This document shows positions 11,650-23,597 of a DNA stretch of 33,496 nucleotides, one piece after another. A program made the translations under genes and the position numbers. Origin of the DNA: Xylaria sp. FL1777 (taxonomy: Eukaryota > Ascomycota > Sordariomycetes > Xylariales > Xylariaceae); the NCBI GenBank assembly GCA_022578965.1, contig MU400839.1, positions 1 to 33,496 of the forward strand. Direction: 5' to 3'. Numbering within the stretch: position 1 is the first letter of the stretch; each line of letters opens with the position of its first letter. The notes beneath the pieces are model-generated. The model was not told the origin of the DNA. It worked only from the letters and a program-made list of their open reading frames with translations, and did no database searches.

Positions 11650-13060
11650 TTTAGTGTTTTATTTAAAGAATTAAACGCTATAAAAATTAATAACTTTGTT
11701 ATATAAGGTGTTTTTTAATTTGTAAAATATAATTTAAACAAACATAGTAATACTTAAATTTTTAAGTTTTGCTTTATATAAAAAATTAAAAAAAAAACAA
11801 CTAAGCTATATAAAAAGTTTAAATTAGTTATATAAAGCTATAATAATATAAAAAAAAAGATTATATTAATTTAGTTGTTAATAATTTAATAAATGAACTA
11901 ATAGCTATTGTTAGCTTTAGGCTTTTTGCTAATTTAAGACTTTAATGCTTTAAGCAAACTTTAAAATATTATATAAGTATACATATAATTAAAAAACAAG
12001 CTTATATAAAAGATTTTTATATAATTACTTTTTAAACTTGTTTTAAAATATTTTAAAGAAACTATTATATAAATCATATAATTATTATATAGTTTAGCTA
12101 AATTAAAGCTATATTAGTTTAAAACTTACTATTAAAATTACTATAAAAAATTTAATATAATAGTTTTTATATATAATTTATATTTGTTGTTTATATTAGG
12201 ACTTTTGTCTAAATTTAGCATTATAAGTTTATAAATAAATAATATGTTTAGCTTTATTATACTTAAATTTTTAGTAAAAAAAAAACATAAGTTACATAAA
12301 GCAAAGTTTTATATAAAGCTAAAAAAAACTTTATAACAAGATTACTTTATTAAATTTAATAGTAGTTAAGTTATTTTTTTATATAAAAAAATATAACGTT
12401 TATGTAAAAAAGCTAAATAAACTAACTAGCTTTAATTAACTTCTGTATAAAAAATGCTATATAGCAATATGTTTTTTAATATATATGTAGTGCTTACATA
12501 AGCAGCATTTGTTAATTAAAAGCTATATATAACTTTATAACTATTGCTTAAGTAACTAATTTAGCACTAATAAATGTTAAAAATTTAAACTATAAAGTTA
12601 AATAGCAAATAAATAATTATAATTGTAAATTAACGTTTATACTTTTAGATTTAAGCTATATAAAACTATTTATTTTTATAGACGGTTTATTTGCAAATAA
12701 TACTAATATAACTTTATACCTTGGATTTATTATTATACTTGCAATAAAGCACTATATAAAAGAAAACCTAGCTTTTAAAATTAAAGAAAATATTATATAT
12801 TAGAACTTTAGCAAGTATAAGCAAATAATGCAAAGTATGTTAGCTAATAAATTATATAGCATAATAAATAGCTTTAATAGTGCTATAGCTTTTTATATAA
12901 TGCTTTAAAAAATTATAGCTATGCTAAAAATACTTTTAATTTTTGCTATATTATATTTAAACTTAAAATTGTTGTATAACTGTTTAGTAAAGCTAGGAAC
13001 TACTTAAAAAAAATGCTTTATAATTAATATTATGTTACTTAAAAAGTTATACAAAAGGAA
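11650..13060 (+). pseudogene. Copia pol relic: reverse transcriptase and RNase H
   Basis: The relic of the enzyme that copies the element's RNA into DNA. From 11662 one frame reads F-K-E-L-N-A-I-K, then a G-V-F stretch and a K-L-V-I-*-S-Y-N segment, matching the start of fungal copia RT (GxFxxV, KSRLVIQAYND). The LQTDD catalytic motif survives as L-*-I-N-N near 12229-12243. After a frame change, 12492-12512 reads A-Y-I-S-S-I-C, for the family's GAYIASICQPEA. In the same frame, 12681-12701 reads D-G-L-F-A-N-N for the RNase H motif DxSFANN. It is followed by a G-F-I-I-I-L-A segment and by M-L-A-N-K-L-Y, for the SVLAAELY block. Many stops and at least one frameshift make it dead. The ends are approximate. 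Confidence 0.88.
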
Positions 13061-14710
13061 AAAAATCTCTAAAGTACAATAAATTAATAATAAAAACAAT
13101 TTAGCTAATACGTTTATAAAAAAAACATTAAATTAAACGTTAAAAACTTTAATATTTATAAACCAGCTAATTATATAAGTAAAAGCATTTATAAAAAAAA
13201 AATAGAAATAATTTCTATACAAACAAATTAAAAAAAAAAGTTAAAAAAATACTTTTGTATAAAGATTATTATAATAATTATACAATAAATAAAAAAGCAA
13301 CAAGCAAATATATTTAATTTTAAAAAAAACACTAAAAACTATAAAATATTATAAATTTTATATTTTTTTTTGTATAATTATTCTTTAAGCTATATATAAA
13401 TGCTTAATATTTTTTTTTACTTTTTTTATTAAATTATTATGCAATACTTAATTTTTGTTTATTTATTTAAGTATAATAATTGTAATAAGTACTACATAAT
13501 TGCTAAACGTACGTAATATATGCATTACTTTGAAATTTTACCACTTGTTAGCAACTTTAAAATAAAAAGCTTTTGCGGTTTATATAAGCATTTTAGCTAT
13601 ATAAAGTAACTATAGTATTACGCAACTAAATAAATACTGCATAAAAATAGCTTTTATAACAAATTATTTAAGCTATAGTAAAGGCAATTAAAGCACTATA
13701 TAAAATTTAAACCTTAATATTAATTAAAAGCATTAATATAACTTAAAACTTGTTACTTTTTATATAATAGATAATTATTAATAAACTACTTAAATAATAA
13801 GCTATATAAAAAGAAAATAAATATATATATTTATATATAGCAACTAAAAAAACAGTTAATTGCTAAAATTACTAGTTAATAGTTATATAACGTTATAACT
13901 ATTAATATTGTATTATAATAAAGCAACTATTGTATAAATATATATATGTATATATATAAGTGTATATATAAGAATAACTAAGTATAAAGCTGTTATAAGT
14001 ATATATATATACGTATAAAGCAGTTAATAGTAAAATAAGCAGCTATATAAAGTAAAAAGTCTAAAAATATAAAGGCAATAAAAAGTACTACAAAATTTAA
14101 GCTTTTTTTATAAATAAAGCTTAGCTTTTATACTTTAGTATATTATTAAACTTGCTGCTATACAAAAAAAAAACTTTTAATTAACTTTAGTGTAAATTGC
14201 TTATTGCTAATATTTTATTTTATATTATTAGCTAATATTAGTTAGCTATATAATAATAAAAACAAAGAACTTTAATTATATTAATAATAACTAAACTGCA
14301 TAAAAGTTTAAATGCTTTATTTAAAAAGTAACTACTTTTAAACTTAAGCTTTATATAACTACAAAGTTTAAAAAAAGCAAACATATAAGCAACCTTTTTT
14401 TTGCAAAAACTAAAGTACTAAGTGTTTAACTTTTTATAGAATTATTTTTTTTTATTTCTTTTAAATAGCATTATATAAAAAGAATTGCAACTAAAAAAAA
14501 AGTAGCTAGTGTTAAAATAACTAATTATTAGTTATAACTCCTATATATAGTACATATAATAGGTTTTATACGAAAACCACTTTGTGCAAAAGCTATTGTA
14601 TAAACTAAAGTAATCTTAGTGTTAGCTTAGCTTATATACTAGCAAAGTTTTTACATATAAAAAAGAACCTTTGCTTTATACGAACCTTTTTTTTTTTTAA
14701 ACATATAAAA
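13061..14710 (+). other. Copia Y 3' region and start of its 3' LTR
   Basis: No coding motif seen. The region should contain the end of the RNase H domain, the polypurine tract and the 5' part of the right LTR, whose start I cannot fix because the left LTR lacks that part. A long TATATA-type low-complexity stretch lies at about 13925-14015. 14520-14710 is somewhat richer in G and C and is probably LTR. Confidence 0.45.
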
Positions 14711-14796
14711 CATAAATAGCTTATAATATAAAGATTATTGTATTCTGTTTTAGCACATATATATTAAACGTACGATCGTATAAAGCCTATTTAACA
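14711..14796 (+). repeat. 3' LTR of Y, terminal 86 bp
   Basis: The part of the right LTR that can be matched to the left remnant (7657-7742). It ends in ...TTTAACA. The LTR certainly begins further left. It is less mutated than the left copy (TACGATCGTA is kept). Confidence 0.85.
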
Positions 14797-15125
14797 CTTA
14801 ATAAATAATTTATTTTAGCTAAAAACTATTAAATATGCAAACTTATAATAGCTTTTAAAATGCTAAAGCTTTATAAAATCTATTTATGTTACTTAAACAA
14901 TAAAATAAACGTATATATTAAAACATTTATGTTAACTTAAATATAATAAGTTATTTTAACGTATATTTTAATTTTATTGCTTAGCTTTTTGCTTATATTA
15001 TTTTATTTCTAAGTAATTTTGCTAAAAACTTAAAGCTATTATAAAGTTTTTTATAAAACTAATATAATACAATTTATAACAATAATAATTTTAGCAAAAT
15101 TCCGCTTAAGCTAAAGCTATTTAAG
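14797..15125. other. Segment between copia Y and element T
   Basis: AT-rich, without a recognised motif. If T and Z are removed it joins 26466, so it is probably part of the same older sequence, perhaps the leader of gypsy element V. CTTAA at 14797-14801 would be Y's target duplication if its partner, outside the window, agrees. Confidence 0.4.
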
Positions 15126-15135
15126 TATTATAATA
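15126..15135. repeat. 10-bp flank repeat of element T, left
   Basis: TATTATAATA, identical to 26456-26465. It may be a target-site duplication, but it is a perfect palindrome, so it could equally be the outer end of the inverted repeat. Confidence 0.55.
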
Positions 15136-15217
15136 GCAATTGCTATACAGGCATAAAGAATTGCTACACAAGTATAACTTTACATAGGCATGACTTTTTC
15201 CGGCAATTTTATTAGCT
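15136..15217 (+). repeat. Left terminal inverted repeat of T
   Basis: Pairs with 26376-26455 reversed, over about 80 positions, with differences mostly of C/T or G/A type. It holds repeated ATTGCTACACAAG-type motifs, likely transposase binding sites by analogy with other elements. It keeps more G and C than the interior. Confidence 0.8.
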
Positions 15218-16361
15218 AGAATTAAAGCTTGCTAAAAGTAACTTTTAGCTTTATTTACTTTACTATATTTACTTTTTTAGCTAATTAAGTTAATATATTT
15301 CTATTTTATATAAAAATTACTTTTTTTTACTTTTTTAGTGCATTATATAACATTTAAAATAAAACTTTATTAAATAGTAAAACTTTTAAATAGCGCAATT
15401 AATTTAAGCATATATTAAAAAATTAAATATAAAGTAAATATATTGCTACAATATTTATAGTTACTTTAATTTTTATTAACTTTTTTGCTTTTAAATATTA
15501 AGCTATAACTGTTGTTTTTTAAATTTACTACTTATTAACTTTTTAGTACTTAATATAACAGTTTAACTACGCGTTTAGCATTAAAAAAACGAAGTGCTTT
15601 TATTTGTTTTAGTACTATTATTTTGCATAAAAGTTTGCTTTACTTTAGCTAAAAATAATTTATTTTGATTTTTTTGTAGCTAATTTTGCTTTTGCTTTGT
15701 AAGCTAGCTTATTATAAATATATTAGCTTTAATTACAAAATGTAATAGTATATTTTGCGCTATGTTTTTTAGTTAACTATAAAGTAAATTAGCAACCTTT
15801 AAGTTATAAATACATTAATATAAATCTTTAGCTAAAAACTTGCATAGTTGCTAATAAAAGTAAATATTTAGCTTAATAAATAAAGTAAAAAAGCTTAGTT
15901 TTAAGTAAACTTTATAGTAACAAAAAATTCTAAGCTTAATAAAAACTATATAATTATTTATATAATATTTTATATTAATTAAAAATAAGTTTTGCTTGCT
16001 TAGCATAAACATTTAAGCAATACTATATTGCTTATTAAATAATACTAAGCTTTTTAATAATATAACTGTTTAAAGCTTACTTAAATAATTTTTTATAGCT
16101 AATAAATAAATATGCTATAATAAAACTTTATTTTAAGCATAAGCTTAAGTAAAGTTATGTTTTTAATTAGTTATTATTTTTTGCATTGCTTTTATAAAAT
16201 AATATAAATTATTTATGCTATTTAAAAAATAACTTTTTATATTATTATTGCTTACTTTTATTTTAAAAATAACTTAAATATTAAAGTTATAGTATTAGCA
16301 AATATAATAACGTGCTTATTAAAATCTTAAAAGCATTTATGTTCTATAAAAATATTATAAT
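15218..16361. other. Element T interior, left part
   Basis: Unique AT-rich sequence. A minus-strand reading near 15545-15610 (K-A-L-R-F-F-N-A-K-R) looks protein-like but matches no family I can name. No gene can be called. Confidence 0.35.
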
Positions 16362-16366
16362 ATTAA
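16362..16366. repeat. Target-site duplication of Z, left
   Basis: ATTAA, repeated exactly at 24118-24122. Five bases is the usual size for Ty3/gypsy integration. Confidence 0.8.
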
Positions 16367-16886
16367 TATAACGGACCTGTTATACATTAATATAACAGGT
16401 TTGCCCTTGGGGTCTTGATTTGCAAGTAATAATAAGATTTTTAACAGTGGTCCGTTAAGGAGGTTTTCGGGGTACTTTTACTACTGTGCATTAATAGAGG
16501 TCTTAAGGGATTAAAAGTAATAAATATATTAGTGCTTAGCAGTTATAAGAAATTAATAGCTAAAGAACTAAAACTAAGTAAATAATTAAATATAAGAAGT
16601 GCATAATTATATAAACAAAAAAAAAGTAAAAAAAGTAGTAATTTTTTTTAAATTATTGCAAGTTTAATAAGCATTAAATTACTATAAGCTTAATAAACTT
16701 TAGATTACTATAAGCTTAATAAGCCTTAAATTACTATAAGCTTAGTAAGCTTTAAATTACTATAAGCTTAGTAAGCTAAATAAATCATTATGTAACTTTA
16801 GCTTTAGCTAGCAAAAAAAAAAGTGCAAAATATATATAAAAGCATTAAGCTGCTTTAAAAGCTACTTTTGTGCTAATTTTATAACA
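16367..16886 (-). mobile_element. 3' LTR of Z
   Basis: 520 bp, with outer end TATAACGG (from TGTAACGG) and inner end ATAACA. It contains five 26-bp tandem units (16652-16781). Its outer 150 bases (16367-16512) are clearly less mutated than the same bases of the other LTR; its inner half is more mutated. Confidence 0.93.
16652..16781. repeat. Five 26-bp tandem units in 3' LTR of Z
   Basis: Units start with ATTA(C/T)T and contain AAGCTTA(G/A)TAAGC. The same array is at 23883-24012. LTRs A and B have four units. Confidence 0.85.
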
Positions 16887-16902
16887 TTATTTTTTTTTTT
16901 TT
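16887..16902 (-). other. Polypurine tract of Z
   Basis: On the minus strand a run of A directly before the 3' LTR, equivalent to the A/G tracts at 5576-5591 and 7147-7162. It is the expected plus-strand primer site and agrees with the minus orientation from pol. Confidence 0.6.
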
Positions 16903-17965
16903 AGAATTGTTATTCTAATAATTTTTTGTAAGTATTCTTTTTTTTTTTTTTTTTTATATGTTATAATATTAAAACGCATTAAAAAAACTAACTGCTTATT
17001 TAAAACAAAGCAAAAACTTGTTTTTGCTTTCTTTATTAATTTTACTAGCTATAAAGTTATGCTTTGTTTTTGCTGCTTTAATTAGTTATTAATGTATAAA
17101 ATAACAGATAATATATTTTGTTGTTTTAAATGCGTATATGCTAGTTATTTTTGCGATAAATTAAAAGTTTTAATTAATTTAATTAATAACATAGTTTTTA
17201 AACACTATTGTTTAAAAAAAAAAAAAAAGCAAACAAAGCAACAATTATTTTTAGTTTAAAAAGAATTAAAACAAGCTTAAAATAGCTTTAATTCTGTTTT
17301 AAGTAAGTTAGCTTAGCTTTATATACAAAAACGTTTTTTAAAAGCAAAAAGTATTAAAATAGTTTAGCAAAAGCTTTAATTCTTAAATAAACTAAACAAA
17401 ATAAAGCATATTAAAAAAAAACAAAAAGCGCTAGTAAAAAAGCAAAAACAACAAAAAAAGCAAGCTAAAGCAATACAAGCTGCTTTATTTAAGTTTAATT
17501 AAGATTTTTTAAGCGTTTTTTTTAAGGTTAACCTTTTTTTTTTAGTTTTAAGCAGTTAAAATATTAGCAATAAAACTAATTTATAACTATTTTAGCAGTT
17601 TTTAAGTGTTTTTTAAGTTCTTAAGTATTATTAGCATATAAGTATTTTTTTTATTTAATAAAATATTTTAAGTTATTGTTGTTTTAATAGAAATTTAGTA
17701 TATTTTTAACTTTATAAACATTTTAATCTGTTTTTATTTTTAGTTATGTTTTAATAAGTATTTTAATAAGTATTAGTTTTAATAAAAAAATATAAAAAAT
17801 AAAGTAAATTTGCATATTTTTTAATAATAACAGTTTATAGTTAATAAATAAAATAACTTTTTTAATTTTAAAAAGGCTAAGTTTTTCAAATTTTAATTTA
17901 TTGCTTAGTTGTTTTGTTTTAATTTAGAAAATATTAATGTTTGCATTTTGTTTTTATTATAGTAA
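16887..17965 (-). other. Z 3' internal region shared with G1 and G2
   Basis: About 1.08 kb between the presumed end of integrase and the 3' LTR, aligned throughout with 6086-7162. It is long for a gypsy 3' UTR. On the + strand, antisense to pol, 17366-17510 reads as a lysine-rich helix-like segment with few stops; the G1 copy keeps it too. Whether this was ever a gene is unclear. Confidence 0.6.
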
Positions 17966-17969
17966 GTAA

Positions 17970-20660
17970 ACTTTGTTTTTTTTTTTAAAAGTTAGTTCTT
18001 TAGTTCGTTTTTTGTTATAATATATTAACATTTATTGTTGTAAAAATTAAAAGCATAATTGCAGTTTAGCTTATAGTGTTTTAATTTTTGTTGCAATAGT
18101 TTTTACTTAAAGTGCTATAATTAAAATAGCAAGTATTTTTATTAATGTTTTTTTTTGTTTTTTAGTAATTATTTATTGTTTATAAATAGCTTTATATAAA
18201 AATATGTTTATATTTTTATTTATTAATATATTATATAAGATTTATGCTATTAATAATAGTTTTATTTAATTGTTTTATTAGTAGTTAATATAACTTTATA
18301 AATATTGTTTTAATATTTAGTTTAGTTTTTTTGTTTGTTTATTTATTTATAAGTAATAAGTAATTAAAAACTTTAGTTTAACATTAATAAGTTTAAAAAA
18401 ACTAGTTTTAAACTTAAAAGTAAATAATTTATTTTAGTTTAAAATAATTTTTTTTAGCAGCTTATGCTTATTTAAATATTAATATATAAAAGCATATATA
18501 AGTTATTTAGCTATTATATTTTCTTTAAACAGTAAAAAGTAAGCATACTTAATAAGTTTATTAATAATAACTTATATTTTATTATATTATATTTTTATAA
18601 CTAAATTAATTAATAAAAGTAATGCTATAATAAAATCTTAAGCAATAATATGCTATGCTTATTTAAGTATTTATATAAGTTATAGCAGTTTATAAAGCTT
18701 ATATTAAGCTGCTTTAGCTTTATTATAAATATTATACTTTTTTATAATAAATTTAACTATGTTTTATAGTTTTAAAAAATTATACTTTTTTTATAATTAT
18801 TAAACTATTTTTGTTGCTTTTTAGTATTTATATAATAAATATTCATAAAATTTTTTAATAAATTTGTTTTATAAAAATTTTAGTAAGTAAACTTTATATT
18901 TATATATTAGCTTATTATTTTTTAATTTTTTGTCTTTTTATAATTATGCTAACTTTTTTAAGTTATAAGCTTATTATAGCTATATATTTGTAAAGTTTTT
19001 AAGTATAACTTTAATTTTTAAGCTTTTATTTTTTTAAAAATATAATACTTAAATGTTTTTTTTTAAAACTTTAAATCTTTTTTAACTTTGTTAACTAAAT
19101 ATGTTTGCTTAAATGTTTTTTTTTTTTTTAATATAACATATTTTAAAGTTAAACTTAAAAAAAAAAACTATTTAATTTTTATGTTGTTTAGTAATTTTTT
19201 ATATAGTTATAAATTTTATTAAGTTTTAATAATTTAAATAAATCTTAATTAGCTTTATAGTTTTTATAAAAAACAGTTTTTATTTTTTAAGTGCTATAAT
19301 AATTATAAGTAGTTCTTTATTATATATAAAGTATTATAATGCTGCGTTTTGTAGTGCTTTAAAATAATAAGCTACTAAGTGCTATTTTTTGTTGTTTTTT
19401 AATTGTTTTAAAACTTTTATAATTATACTATTTAAAGCATTTATTTTTAGCTTTTTTTTTTTCTATAAATTAAATAGTTTAACTATAAAATTAAAAATAA
19501 CGTTTAGTTTTAGTTTTTTAAAAGCTTTTTAAGCTTTCTTTAAGATTAAAAAGAATTTTTTTTTGTATTTTTTTCTTATATACTTTATAAAATAAAATGC
19601 CATTTTTTTAAAGTTTTAAATTAACATTTAAACATAGTTTAAAAATCTTAATGCTTATTATATGTTTGTAATAATAGCTAAGTTAAATATTTTTTAGTTT
19701 TATATTGTATTAATTTTTAACTATTAAATTTATATTTGTTTTAAAGTAATTATAAATCTTAAAAAGTTAATTTTTTATATATGCTATATATATTTTTTTG
19801 TGTTAAATTATAATTCTGCTTGTTTAAATGTTTTTAATACTTAAGTTATATATTTTTTATGTTTTTTTAGTGTTTTAAAATAAATCAAAATATTATTTAA
19901 GTAAATAAATATAAACTTGTTTAAAAACTTTTATAGAATTATTATTATTATGTGTTAAAAACTAGCTCATATGTTTTATAGTTTTTATAGCATAACTATA
20001 TATTTATATAGTTTATATATTATTTATATAGCAGTTTTTTATTTTTTTTTTTTAGCTATTTTAATAGTATAATATTTATTTAAAATATTAACTGCTATAA
20101 ATTATTCTGCTTAGCTAATGTTTTTTTTTATAATTATTAATAAAATAAAGAAGTATTTATTTGTAATAATAATCATGTTTAATAGTTAGTAGTTAACTAT
20201 TATTTACTATATTAGTTTTTTTTTTTTATTAATTAGTTGTTTTTTATTTTTTATTTTAAGTATTAATACTATAAAGTATTTAACAAATAACTAAGATTTT
20301 TTTAAAAATTCTTTTGCTAAATTTTTTTGAATATATTTCTATAAAGCGTTTATTTTGTTTAAGCTTATATAATATATTTAATAAAGCTTTAGTTAACATT
20401 TTTTTTTAATAAAAATGTAGTAATTTTATAAGCTATGTTTAAAAAGTTCTTTTTTTTTTTTTTTTTGCATAGTTTGTAAAATTTGTAATATACTTTTAAT
20501 ATTTTGTTTAAGATTTTTTTTGCAATTTTTCTGATTTTTTTGCTTTGTTTTTTACTTTTTTAATTAATAATTTTTGTTTTTTATTAAATTAAAAGATTAC
20601 TAGTTTTTAGCTATAATATTCCTAAAATAATATTATAATTAAATATATTCATAATATTTA
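17970..20660 (-). pseudogene. Gypsy Z pol relic: RT, RNase H, presumed integrase
   Basis: The minus strand reads N-Y-N-I-I-L-G-I-L-*-L at 20608-20640, matching the YDxILGxxWL motif between gypsy protease and RT. RT follows: V-N-Y-*-L-L-N for VDYRxLN and a degraded YPLP at about 20130-20215, and A-V-N-I-L-N-K-Y-Y for the FxxxDLxxAYHQI motif, its V-N-I at 20084-20092. A stop-ridden I/L-D-D-I-L-I-type segment lies around 19840-19900. RNase H is clear at about 19270-19370 with A-L-Q-N-A-A-L and Y-N-K-E-L-L, for the SRALxxAExxYxxxEKELLAI block. Integrase should lie at about 18000-19150, but I did not pick out its HHCC or DDE motifs. Many stops; ends approximate. Confidence 0.85.
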
Positions 20661-20699
20661 ATATAATTTGTTTTTTGTATTTTTATATAAATATATTAA

Positions 20700-23560
20700 A
20701 AAGTTTAGTTTTTTTAAGTATGCAATTATTATTATAGCTAAAAGTACTTTTATTAAATCTTTTAATTTTTTAAGATTTTTGTTTATATTTTTAAGAAATT
20801 TTATTTTGTTTTGCTATTTTAAGTAAAATTATATTAGTTTATGCTTTTAAATTAATTAAAGTATTATATTTTTTTTTTTAATATATAAGTTTAACTTTAA
20901 ATTAGTTTTGCTAGTTATTATATTAAACTTTATATAAAGCTTTAGTTTTTTTAGCTATTTATTGCTTTTTTAGTAAGTGTTTATTTTGTTTTTTGATTTT
21001 TTTTTGTAAAATGTTTAAATGTTCGTTTTATTTTGCACTTTAGATATTATTGCATTTTATTTTGTTTTTGCTTTTAGTTAAGCTTTAAATTGCAGTTTTT
21101 AAGCTTTTTTGCTTTTAGTAACTATTTTTTAATATAATTATGCTTTAATTAACTAATAATATTTATAGCAGTTATTTTTATATTTTTTTAAAATAATATT
21201 ATAAATATAATTAAAATTTTTTTTAAATGTTATAAATCTTTGTAAATTTTTATAATAAACTATAGTTATAACTAATTACTTTAATTTATAAAAGTTTTAT
21301 ATTTTTGTTTTTATAATTTGTTTAAAAAACTAATTGTTTTTTAGTTTATTAAGTAAATATTAATAGTAATAATATATTATATAGCAATTTTATAGTACTT
21401 TATTATGTTTTAAATTTTTTAAGCATAAAATATTATTATTATTTTTTATTATAGTTTTGTTATAATAATAACTTTTAGCAATTAGTTAAATTGCTAGCTT
21501 TAGTTTTTAAAACATATTAGTTTTTATATTAATTATTAATGCTTTTTTGTTTTGTTATATTTAAAGCAGTTTAAGCTATAAAAATATTTTATTTATTTTT
21601 ATTAGTTTTTTTTTTGTAGTATTTTTTATAGCTTTTAATTTTATTTATTTTTGCTTTAAAGTTTTATAAGTTCTGTTTTTTTAAGTTTATTTAGCAACTA
21701 AATATTTTAATAATTTATAATTAGTTTAGTAACTATATTATTTATAGTTATAGTTTTGTTTTTTTAAACATAACTTTTTTTTAAGCTATATTTTAAGCTT
21801 TAATAGTTTAAAGTTTTTATAGTTTTATAAGTTTACTAATTATATTAATTTATTATTTTTTATTATTTGCTACTTTTAATTAAACTATTTTTTTAAGTTA
21901 TATATTAAATAATTTTAATTGTTTATATAGCAAATATATCTTTTTGCAATTTGTTTTAATAACTGCAAAGCTTTTAAATAATATTTGCATGCTTATTTAT
22001 TTTAACTTATATAAATAAAGCATTTAGATTTATTTAGTATAGTACTTTTGTTTTAACTTAAAATAGCAATTTTATACTTTTGCTTTAAAAATATATTCTT
22101 TAAATTGCTTTATTGTTTTTTATTTTTTTAAATTTTTATAACTTGTACTTTTTTTTTAAATTAAAAAATCTTTTTTTTTATAGCTTTTTTTTTTGTTTTT
22201 TTTTTAAATTAGCATTATTTTTAAAAGTGTTTTTTTTTTTTATAGTTATAACATTTAACTTTAAACATATCTTAAGATTATTGTTTTTAAACTTTACTAA
22301 TTTGCTTAAATCTTTGTTTAATGCTTTTTTAAGTATTTTTTTTTTTGTTTTTTTTAGTTTCTTTAGTTTTAAAATATTAATTAAATAATCGTTAATTAAT
22401 TATAATAGCTATATTAATATACGTATTAATTTTTGCTAGTTTATTTATTTCGCATAGTTTATTTTAAATTTAAGTTTTAAGTTTATTATAAAATAAATAA
22501 AATAATGCAAGCTTAAGCAATCTTAAAATTACTGCTAATTATTTAAATTTTGTAGTATAATTTATTGTTGCTTTTATTTGTTTTAAGTAATAAAATGCTT
22601 TTTTTGTATGTTTTACTTTTTAAGTATTTTTAAATAGTGCTTTTATTTAATTTTTAAACTTAACGTAGTTTTTAAAAAATTTTTTTGTTTTTAGCTTAAA
22701 GTTAGTTAACTTATTAGCTTTTAAAAAATCTTTTAAAATAAGTTAAAACTATTTTAGTACTTTTTTTAACAGAAATTATAAAATAGTTATTATTTTTTGG
22801 TTTTTTTTTATAATAGTAGTAAAATGCTATTTTAAATAAAGTTTAATATAAATTAAAAAGGCTTTTATATTTGTAGATTTATTATAAAGCTTTAAAGCAA
22901 TAAGTTTAAAACTTTTAATATTTAGCATTTTTAACATTATAAATAATTTTAATAGTAAAAGCAATAGTAGTAATAAAAAGTTAAGTTTTTTATTTTAAGT
23001 TATTACTTTAAGTATAGTAGTAATAAAAGTAAGCATTAAGTTTGCTAGTAGTAATATTAGTATTAATTATAGTATAATTATTTATTTAAAGCTTTAATTT
23101 ATTATTATAATAATAGTTATTATTGCTGCTTTAATTACTATAGCTAGTATTTATGCTAGTTTAAAAGTTATAACGTTTAATATTTAAGCTGTTTTTTAAA
23201 TTAAAGCAACTAGTTTGCTTTATAGTATTAGCATTAACGTTAGTTTTTTTTTATTATTACTACTTAACTTTTTTTTTTTTATTACTGCTTTTTTTTTAAT
23301 AAAAATAGCTAATAAAAGTGCTAAAGTTTATTGTTTTAATACATTGCTAGTTTTAAAAGTCTTTAAAATCTTTAAACTTAATTTTTGACTTTTTGTTTTT
23401 AGTAGTATAACTTAAATTTAGTTTTATTAATTATTAAGTAAAGTTTACTTATGCAATACTATTAAGCATTTTTGTTTTTTAAATATTCCTTTAGTATACT
23501 TTTAAAAGTTTAATTTTATAAATTGTTTATTATTTAATTTTTTATACTAGTATTTGTTTT
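20700..23560 (-). pseudogene. Gypsy Z gag-like region and leader
   Basis: Upstream of the RT relic on the minus strand, where gag belongs. The purine-rich stretch at 22113-22388 reads, on the minus strand, as a lysine/asparagine-rich segment including L-S-K-L-V-K-F-K-N-N-N. Since GA-to-AA change turns Glu and Asp into Lys and Asn, it was probably an acidic segment. The same segment occurs in W near 32400-32650. 23250-23400 also aligns with W (about 31440-31580). I did not find a convincing zinc knuckle. The product is named by position only. Confidence 0.55.
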
Positions 23561-23597
23561 TATATGTTAAGTTTTATTAATTAAAAAACTATTAAAA

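Larger units (their letters stand above)
7657..14796 (+). mobile_element. Ty1/copia retrotransposon Y, decayed, 5' LTR truncated
   Basis: The outer marks are an 86-bp direct repeat: 7657-7742 and 14711-14796 have equal length and align without gaps. Both end in CA (TA in the left, more mutated copy). The left copy is the last part of the 5' LTR; the rest was pushed left by insertion of gypsy G1. Internal sequence runs from 7743, where TTAATTAGTAG may be a decayed primer-binding site (TTGG-type). The copia assignment rests on the RT-RNase H relic on the + strand at 11650-13060. Copia order would place gag, protease and integrase upstream of it. Confidence 0.85.

Noticed and set aside
16652..16781. 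A CRISPR-like array (26-bp units in the LTRs)
   Set aside because: The units are directly adjacent without spacers and sit inside LTRs of a retrotransposon.
22113..22388. A 91-codon + strand open frame rich in Phe and Leu
   Set aside because: It is the complement of the lysine-rich gag-like segment of Z; the minus-strand reading is shared with W, and the gypsy motifs are on the minus strand.
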